Position numbers and translations under genes: made by a program. Source: Alphaproteobacteria bacterium UBA6187 (GTDB lineage Bacteria; Pseudomonadota; Alphaproteobacteria; Rickettsiales; UBA6187). From it: a stretch of 11,550 nt of DNA. Under the pieces are notes generated by a model. The model had not been told where the DNA came from. It was given only the letters and a program-made list of their open reading frames with translations, and did not search any database. Positions 7,721 through 11,550 of this stretch are shown here, one piece after another. Position 1 is the stretch's first letter; every line of letters starts with the position of its first letter. The DNA lies in NCBI GenBank assembly GCA_002422795.1, contig DITJ01000079.1, positions 1 through 11,550 of the forward strand, written 5' to 3'.

Positions 7721-8122
7721 TTATGGGTGGATAATTTCTAAGCGGGGAAAATACGTTTTATACCTGGCTACATCCCTTGTTATAAGTCCCATATTTGCAA
7801 CTGCTGCATGAGCGCCTATAAAAAAGTCAGCCAGTATTGTATTTTTAGCGCCATTATTCTTTTTATATTGCTGGAAACATTTTCCTGCTATAAAGCAAGC
7901 CTCCCAGGGTATATCAGCCTTATAGAAGAATTGCGGTAACAATTGTTCTTCCAGTTCAAGGATAGTGCTAAACCTTATAGAAATTTCACCATATATAATA
8001 GGGTTTATCACCAGTATATGGTTATCTGAATAATGTTTAAGGGTTTTAGCCGACCAGTCAAACCAGTTTTCATCTTGCAGGAAAATATCCAGTATAACGT
8101 TACTATCTACCAGATATTCCAT
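7721..8122 (-). CDS. PIN-domain toxin (VapC-like ribonuclease)
   Basis: 133 residues, normal for VapC. The acidic metal-binding set of the PIN fold is intact: D6 in LVDSNVILD, E46 in IYGEIS, D99 in ILADFFIGAHA and D117 in ITRDVARYKTYFP. Family knowledge predicts a Mg2+/Mn2+-dependent endoribonuclease, often cutting tRNA or rRNA, inhibited by the AbrB-type protein encoded just before it. The start overlaps the antitoxin stop (TAATG). No truncation or missing catalytic residue is seen, so the module looks functional. The RNA target cannot be read from sequence. The cupin gene begins 14 nt downstream. Confidence 0.88.
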   Translation of the reverse strand: MEYLVDSNVILDIFLQDENWFDWSAKTLKHYSDNHILVINPIIYGEISIRFSTILELEEQLLPQFFYKADIPWEACFIAGKCFQQYKKNNGAKNTILADFFIGAHAAVANMGLITRDVARYKTYFPRLEIIHP

Positions 8123-8376
8123 TATTCACCCCGAAGCCATAGCATTATTTCGTCGGTATTCATTCGTAAATCAACACTGCCTTTACCTGCTAGTGATTTT
8201 ATCAGCATATCACCACGTGAAGGTTTTTTGCTTTTTGTAGCCTGGGATTCTGCTGTTTTTCTTATTACAAGACGATCTCCATCCTTTTCAAATTCAATTT
8301 CAGTATATGGCAATAAACCGAATTCTTCACGGAATTTTTGTGGTATTGTAACTTGGCCTTTTGATGTGATAAACAT
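8122..8376 (-). CDS. AbrB/MazE-fold antitoxin (VapB-like)
   Basis: 84 residues. The N-terminal half is a swapped-hairpin AbrB/SpoVT DNA-binding domain: ITSKGQVTIPQKFREEFGL (3-21), then a second beta unit, IEFEKDGDRLVIRK (27-40). The C-terminal tail (about 56-84, with SVDLRMNTDEIMLWLRGE) has the 'MxTDEIMxxxRG' form that in VapB proteins enters the PIN toxin's active-site groove. It should neutralise the adjacent toxin and repress the operon. GGAGAGG lies 4-10 nt before the ATG. Its stop overlaps the toxin start as TAATG, so translation is probably coupled and antitoxin is made first. A Lys/Ser linker (about 49-53) joins the two parts. Confidence 0.88.
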   Translation of the reverse strand: MFITSKGQVTIPQKFREEFGLLPYTEIEFEKDGDRLVIRKTAESQATKSKKPSRGDMLIKSLAGKGSVDLRMNTDEIMLWLRGE

Positions 8377-8387
8377 ATACCTCTCCA

Positions 8388-8410
8388 GTATTACTTTTCT
8401 TACTCTTACT
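8388..8410 (-). promoter_or_regulatory. Candidate operator: short direct repeats just downstream of the -10 box
   Basis: TTACT occurs three times on the plus strand (8391-8395, 8400-8404, 8406-8410), which is AGTAA on the minus strand, overlapping the predicted transcription start. A small inverted pair, ATAC (8377-8380) and GTAT (8388-8391), brackets the ribosome binding site. AbrB-type antitoxins commonly bind repeats at their own promoter, so this is a reasonable operator. The motifs are short and in AT-rich DNA, so chance is not excluded. Confidence 0.3.
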
Positions 8411-8411
8411 T

Positions 8412-8440
8412 AGTATATAAAAAAGAACAAGAAAAATCAA
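8412..8440 (-). promoter_or_regulatory. Strong sigma70-type promoter for the toxin-antitoxin operon
   Basis: On the minus strand TTGATT (8435-8440) and TATACT (8412-8417) are separated by exactly 17 nt; each is close to consensus. The predicted transcript start, near 8405, gives a leader of about 28 nt to the antitoxin ATG at 8376, with GGAGAGG at 8380-8386 as ribosome binding site. No terminator is seen between this promoter and pmbA, so it may also feed the genes downstream. Confidence 0.65.
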
Positions 8441-8450
8441 TTATTCTTTC

Positions 8451-9953
8451 TCACCAAATCTTCTTCCCACTTCCAGGAATCCCATATTTATCCCAGTTTT
8501 TAGTAACTTTTTCAATTATTTCATCTTTCATATAAATTTTCTCGCCCCATTCGCGTTTAGTTTCGGGGAAAAGTTTATTGGTGGCATCAATACCCATTTT
8601 ACTGCCAAGGCCAGATTCCGGGGATGCGAAATCCAGGTAATCAATCGGGGTATTTTCCATCATTACCGTATCACGCACCGGATCAACACGGGTTGATAAT
8701 GCCCAGATTACATCATTCCAGCTGCGAACATTTATATCGTCATCTACTACTATAATAAATTTAGTATACATAAATTGACGTAAAAACGACCAAACACCCA
8801 TCATTATCTTGCGGGCATGTCCAGGATACGCCTTTTTAATTGATACCACAGCCATGCGGTATGAACAGCCTTCGGGCGGCAGCCAGAAATCAACTATTTC
8901 AGGAAATTGCTGGATAAGTAGCGGAATAAACACCTCATTGAGCGCTTCACCTAGTATTGAAGGCTCATCGGGTGGGCGGCTGGTGAATGTGCTTAAATAT
9001 ATTGGGTTTTTGCGCATAGTAATTGCCGATATGGTAAATACCGGGAATTGCTCAACGCTGTTATAATAGCCAGTATGGTCGCCATAAGGGCCTTCATCGC
9101 GGTAATCACTAAGGCTTACATGCCCTTCCAGGATAATTTCTGCCTGCGCCGGAACTTTTAAAGGTACGGTTTTGCAATCCACCAACTCCACTTTTTTACC
9201 GCGGAGCAGCCCTGCAAACTGGTATTCGGATAGGCTTTCCGGCACAGGGGTTACTGCGGCAATTATTGTTCCAGGGTCTGCGCCAATTACAACGGCAACA
9301 GGGAACGGCTCACTTTTCTGCTGCCCCCACCTATGGTGCTGCTGCGCGCCACCACGATGTTTCAGCCAGCGCATCAGCGTCTGGTTTTTATTCAGAACCT
9401 GCATCCTGTATATGCCGAGGTTAAAATTATCTTCACCCTTTTTTGAAGGCCCCTGGCTTACCACTAACGGCCAGGTAATTAACGGCGCAGGCTCCTCCGG
9501 CCAGCAAGATTGTATGGGAAGAATATTCAGGTCTATATCATCACCTGTTAAAACTATTTCCTGACAAGGAGCACGCTTGACAGTTTTGGGCGACATTGCC
9601 ATTATCTTTTTAAGCAGCGGAATCATCGCCGCCGCTTCCTTCCAGCCTCCTGGCGGCTCGGGCTGTTTAAGGAAGGCTAGTGTTTCACCTATCTTGCGTA
9701 ATTTATCGGGAGTGGATTCCATTCCCATTGCAACACGCTCAACCGTGCCGAATAAATTCACCAGCACCGGCATAGAGCTTTTGCCACTTGGAGTTATAAC
9801 ATTTTCAAATAAAAGGGCGGGACCTTTTTCTGCAAGCACACGGGTTTGGATTTCTGTAATTTCAAGATCTGTGGAAACTTGTTCCTTAACGCGCACCAGC
9901 AGGTTTTGTTTTTCCAGTTTTTCGATAAAATCGCGTAAGGAGGAATAAGGCAT
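8451..9953 (-). CDS. ubiD: UbiD-family decarboxylase (3-polyprenyl-4-hydroxybenzoate carboxy-lyase)
   Basis: The product is 500 residues, the usual UbiD length. It removes the carboxyl group of 3-polyprenyl-4-hydroxybenzoate in ubiquinone synthesis, using prenylated FMN supplied by UbiX, and is cytosolic or membrane-associated. Family motifs are visible: NLGIYRMQV (178-186) followed by LMRWLKHRGGA (193-203), the YRDEGPYGDHTGYYN block (284-298) that carries an acidic residue of the active site, SRPPDEPSILGEA (325-337) and FIIVVDDDINV (399-409). The frame can be extended five codons to a TTG at 9968, but I prefer the ATG at 9953. MPYSSLRDFIEKLE matches the usual UbiD N-terminus, and neither start has a strong Shine-Dalgarno site. 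It stands alone between the pilin terminator and the toxin-antitoxin promoter. No ubiX is present here. UbiD relatives act on other aromatic acids, but length and motifs fit the ubiquinone enzyme. Confidence 0.92.
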   Translation of the reverse strand: MPYSSLRDFIEKLEKQNLLVRVKEQVSTDLEITEIQTRVLAEKGPALLFENVITPSGKSSMPVLVNLFGTVERVAMGMESTPDKLRKIGETLAFLKQPEPPGGWKEAAAMIPLLKKIMAMSPKTVKRAPCQEIVLTGDDIDLNILPIQSCWPEEPAPLITWPLVVSQGPSKKGEDNFNLGIYRMQVLNKNQTLMRWLKHRGGAQQHHRWGQQKSEPFPVAVVIGADPGTIIAAVTPVPESLSEYQFAGLLRGKKVELVDCKTVPLKVPAQAEIILEGHVSLSDYRDEGPYGDHTGYYNSVEQFPVFTISAITMRKNPIYLSTFTSRPPDEPSILGEALNEVFIPLLIQQFPEIVDFWLPPEGCSYRMAVVSIKKAYPGHARKIMMGVWSFLRQFMYTKFIIVVDDDINVRSWNDVIWALSTRVDPVRDTVMMENTPIDYLDFASPESGLGSKMGIDATNKLFPETKREWGEKIYMKDEIIEKVTKNWDKYGIPGSGKKIW

Positions 9954-10004
9954 TTTCAGGTACTGCAAATCTTAAGAGAGGCAAAAGGTCTTGCGTGGTA
10001 AAGA

Positions 10005-10033
10005 AATATTCTTAGCTACGCTTCGAATAACAA
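10005..10033 (-). promoter_or_regulatory. Possible sigma70-type promoter for ubiD
   Basis: TTGTTA (10028-10033) and AATATT (10005-10010) are separated by 17 nt on the minus strand, about 50 nt upstream of the ubiD ATG. Each box matches the consensus at 4 of 6 positions, which is modest in AT-rich DNA. The position just after the pilin terminator makes a promoter here necessary, so the call rests mostly on context. Confidence 0.35.
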
Positions 10034-10067
10034 AAATACAATATAACTTTAATATATAATAACTCAA

Positions 10068-10097
10068 TAAAAAAAGGCCGACTTGCATCGGCCTTTT
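10068..10097 (-). terminator. Intrinsic terminator after the pilin genes
   Basis: A perfect 10-bp stem (AAAAGGCCGA at 10072-10081 pairing with TCGGCCTTTT at 10088-10097) has a 6-nt loop. On the minus strand it is followed by a run of Ts (10069-10075). It starts 22 nt past the pilin stop, so it ends the pilin transcript before ubiD. The A/T flanks are fairly symmetrical, so weak activity on the other strand is possible, but no plus-strand gene enters it. Confidence 0.9.
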
Positions 10098-10119
10098 AAT
10101 AACTAAATCAGTATAAACT

Positions 10120-10923
10120 TTAGAAAGTCTGCATTGTAAACCTTAATACGCATATAGCAGTATTTGCTGTATATTGGTATTGGTGAGGAGTCGTCCCTGT
10201 TCTATTGCAAACAGTAGCATCTGCACCAGCAGCTGTAGTTGCCGCAGTATCAATAACAGTTGCATGTGCGCCCCTTGAAACCACTTCACCAGCAGTAGGA
10301 ACACCATCATCAATTTTATTGTCTATATTATAAGCATCCGTAGGAATGAATGTTGCAGTTGTTGTAGTTACAGCAGAGGCTCCACCGGTAGCCGCCATGC
10401 CTGCCACGAAATAGTTAATACCACTAGCCCCGAAAACTCCCCAACCATTTGCACCAAATTTCATGGCTGGCATATCCCGACCCACAAGGCACGTAGACGC
10501 GCCACAACCATTACCAGGATAAGAACCAGAAATCAATTCTTTACCTGGAGATGTAAGATGAGACCAGAATGTAGACATCTCGCCAGTGTTTGTTGTCACT
10601 AATGATGCACTAGCACCTGACGTTACAATACCATTGCCATCACCATCACCATCTGTTCCATCCTGATAACCTGCTGTTCCGGTAAGCCCAAATGTACCAC
10701 CATTAATATCACCCGGTATACCGTTATACTTGCCGATGAATGTATTAACAGCTACCTGGTATTCATTAAGCTGACGCACTGTTGCACGTAACTGCGCGGC
10801 TTTTATCAAATCCTGCCCCACAAGCACACTACTTACTATCAGACCGATTATAACAAGGACAATTGCAAGTTCCACAAGTGTGAAGCCTTTTTGCATTTTC
10901 CTGTTTTTTGTAATATTAGGCAT
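10120..10923 (-). CDS. Type IV pilin-like protein with class III N-terminal methylation motif
   Basis: 267 residues. The N-terminus reads MPNITKNRKMQKG, then FTLVELAIV. This is a short basic prepilin leader, a cleavage Gly at 13, mature Phe at 14, the conserved Glu5 of mature pilins (residue 18), and a hydrophobic helix to about residue 36. A prepilin peptidase (PilD-type) should cleave and methylate it at the inner membrane. A DGDGDGNG stretch (about 91-98) resembles Ca-binding acidic loops. FWSHL (119-123), WGVFG (161-165), IDNKIDDGVP (200-209) and a Cys pair (C239, C258) before VLRFTM are shared with the upstream paralogue. I chose the ATG at 10923 because GGAGAA lies 4-9 nt upstream; a longer frame reaches 10956 but its ATG has no such site. 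An intrinsic terminator follows. No assembly ATPase, platform or secretin gene is in the window, so the partner machine must be encoded elsewhere. Confidence 0.85.
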   Translation of the reverse strand: MPNITKNRKMQKGFTLVELAIVLVIIGLIVSSVLVGQDLIKAAQLRATVRQLNEYQVAVNTFIGKYNGIPGDINGGTFGLTGTAGYQDGTDGDGDGNGIVTSGASASLVTTNTGEMSTFWSHLTSPGKELISGSYPGNGCGASTCLVGRDMPAMKFGANGWGVFGASGINYFVAGMAATGGASAVTTTTATFIPTDAYNIDNKIDDGVPTAGEVVSRGAHATVIDTAATTAAGADATVCNRTGTTPHQYQYTANTAICVLRFTMQTF

Positions 10924-10927
10924 TTTA

Positions 10928-10933
10928 TTCTCC
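10928..10933 (-). promoter_or_regulatory. Shine-Dalgarno site that decides the pilin start
   Basis: On the minus strand GGAGAATAAA precedes the ATG at 10923, leaving 6 nt between GGAG and the start. This supports the inner ATG over the in-frame upstream ATGs at 10956 and 10935. It also leaves a leader of 13 residues, a normal length for prepilin peptidase substrates. Confidence 0.7.
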
Positions 10934-10980
10934 ATTAATATCTTTTTATTTAGCACTTATTTTAATTACTCAAATCTTAA

Positions 10981-11550
10981 TTAAAATGGCATTTTAAACC
11001 TTAAGTTACATAGTGGTGTAGTAGCTGTTGTAGCATATGTATTTGTAACAGGCGCTGTAACATAGGAAGTAGCAACATACAATGTACACGTAGCAGTACC
11101 AGAAGCGGCAGAAGTTGGAGCCTGGTCAGCCGCGTCAGCTGTTGCAGATCCCCTGGCCCTTACTATACCGGTACTTGGCTTGCCATCATCGATTTTAGAA
11201 TCGATGCTTTGTGCTTCAAGAGGTATAAGTGTTGGCGTTGCAGAAGCTGCGTTTGTTTGACCTGATGTACCACCGGTTACGCCAAGTATATAGAAATTCT
11301 GGCCTGCTTCTACCGTGCTTGAGGTTACTTCTGCAGTAGCAGTAGCGTTACCGGCGTATACACCCCAGTAATTACCTGCTTTTGCGGCTGGCAGAGTTGA
11401 CGATATTGATGAAGAAACTACAGCTGCACCATTATATGTCCCAGACACAAGAGCAGCACCGGTGCTTCCCAAATGGTTCCAGAAATACACGTTTTCACCG
11501 GCTGCAAATGTAGTGGCACCGCCTGTTGCAACAGCAAGAAGAAGCCCGTT
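10981..11550 (-). CDS. Type IV pilin-like protein, 5' end missing (runs off the right edge)
   Basis: The reading frame stays open from the TAA at 10981 to the window edge, giving 189 residues with no start inside. A GTG near 11490 is not a credible start, because homology to the neighbouring pilin continues upstream of it (NGLLLAVATGG...). The prepilin leader and N-terminal helix must lie outside the window. Features shared with the downstream gene, in the same order, are FW-x-HL, a WGV(F/Y) motif, a GQNFYI/INYFVAG segment, an IDSKIDDGKPSTG motif, and two late cysteines bracketing a loop before LCNLRFKM. The region between is rich in Ala, Thr and Ser, as in pilin globular heads. The two cysteines probably close a C-terminal disulfide loop. 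It is a paralogue of the next gene, 57 nt away with no terminator between, so they are probably co-transcribed. Whether it is a major pilin, a minor pilin or a type II secretion pseudopilin cannot be told. Confidence 0.75.
   Translation of the reverse strand, partial: NGLLLAVATGGATTFAAGENVYFWNHLGSTGAALVSGTYNGAAVVSSSISSTLPAAKAGNYWGVYAGNATATAEVTSSTVEAGQNFYILGVTGGTSGQTNAASATPTLIPLEAQSIDSKIDDGKPSTGIVRARGSATADAADQAPTSAASGTATCTLYVATSYVTAPVTNTYATTATTPLCNLRFKMPF

Noticed and set aside
9954..9968. TTG start giving a five-codon longer UbiD
   Set aside because: The ATG at 9953 matches the usual UbiD N-terminus (MPY..LRDFI), and the TTG has no ribosome site to support it.
9966..10980. The 10-mer CAAATCTTAA occurs both upstream of ubiD (9966-9975) and between the two pilin genes (10971-10980)
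   Set aside because: A single AT-rich 10-bp match without symmetry or a consistent position is expected by chance.

Overview
The window is AT-rich, and every gene I can support lies on the minus strand, so transcription runs from the right edge to the left. The gene set points to a Gram-negative alphaproteobacterium. It has lipid A/Kdo genes (waaA, lpxK, an lpxL-type acyltransferase), an MsbA-like flippase coupled to a DUF374 acyltransferase, pmbA, ubiD for ubiquinone, and an LpxK with the 'DDGLQN' form that I associate with alphaproteobacteria. The low GC and the pilin family would fit a Rickettsiales- or Holosporales-like lineage, but I cannot prove this from the window.

Layout from right to left, the order of transcription. 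(1) Two tandem type IV pilin-like genes: the upstream one is cut by the right edge, the downstream one is complete (10120-10923), and the pair ends at a clear intrinsic terminator (about 10068-10097). (2) ubiD (8451-9953), probably with its own promoter. (3) A type II toxin-antitoxin pair, an AbrB/MazE-fold antitoxin followed by a PIN-domain toxin (7721-8376), behind a near-consensus sigma70-type promoter. It is followed after 14 nt by a small DHCW-motif cupin, and after 3 more nt by pmbA. (4) An envelope block: msbA-like ABC exporter, DUF374 acyltransferase, waaA, lpxK, lpxL-type acyltransferase. These are joined by start/stop overlaps (TAATG or ATGA) or short gaps, except where two repeat insertions sit.

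The two insertions are the best non-coding signals. Between pmbA and msbA is an array of 7-bp units (consensus about AGGTNTY) arranged as a long imperfect inverted repeat. It fills the whole gap, supplies the pmbA stop codon and abuts the msbA start codon. Between the DUF374 gene and waaA is a roughly 140-bp MITE-like element with 13-bp terminal inverted repeats, flanked by a perfect 9-bp direct repeat (ATTACTTAA).

Functionally, the envelope block covers the late steps of lipid A-Kdo synthesis and export: LpxK 4'-phosphorylation, WaaA Kdo transfer, LpxL-type secondary acylation, and MsbA flipping. DUF374 is a membrane acyltransferase of unsettled substrate. I see no terminator between the toxin-antitoxin promoter and the lipid A genes, so they may share transcripts. 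I found no clearly new defence or mobile system. The 149 nt at the left edge hold no confirmed gene.
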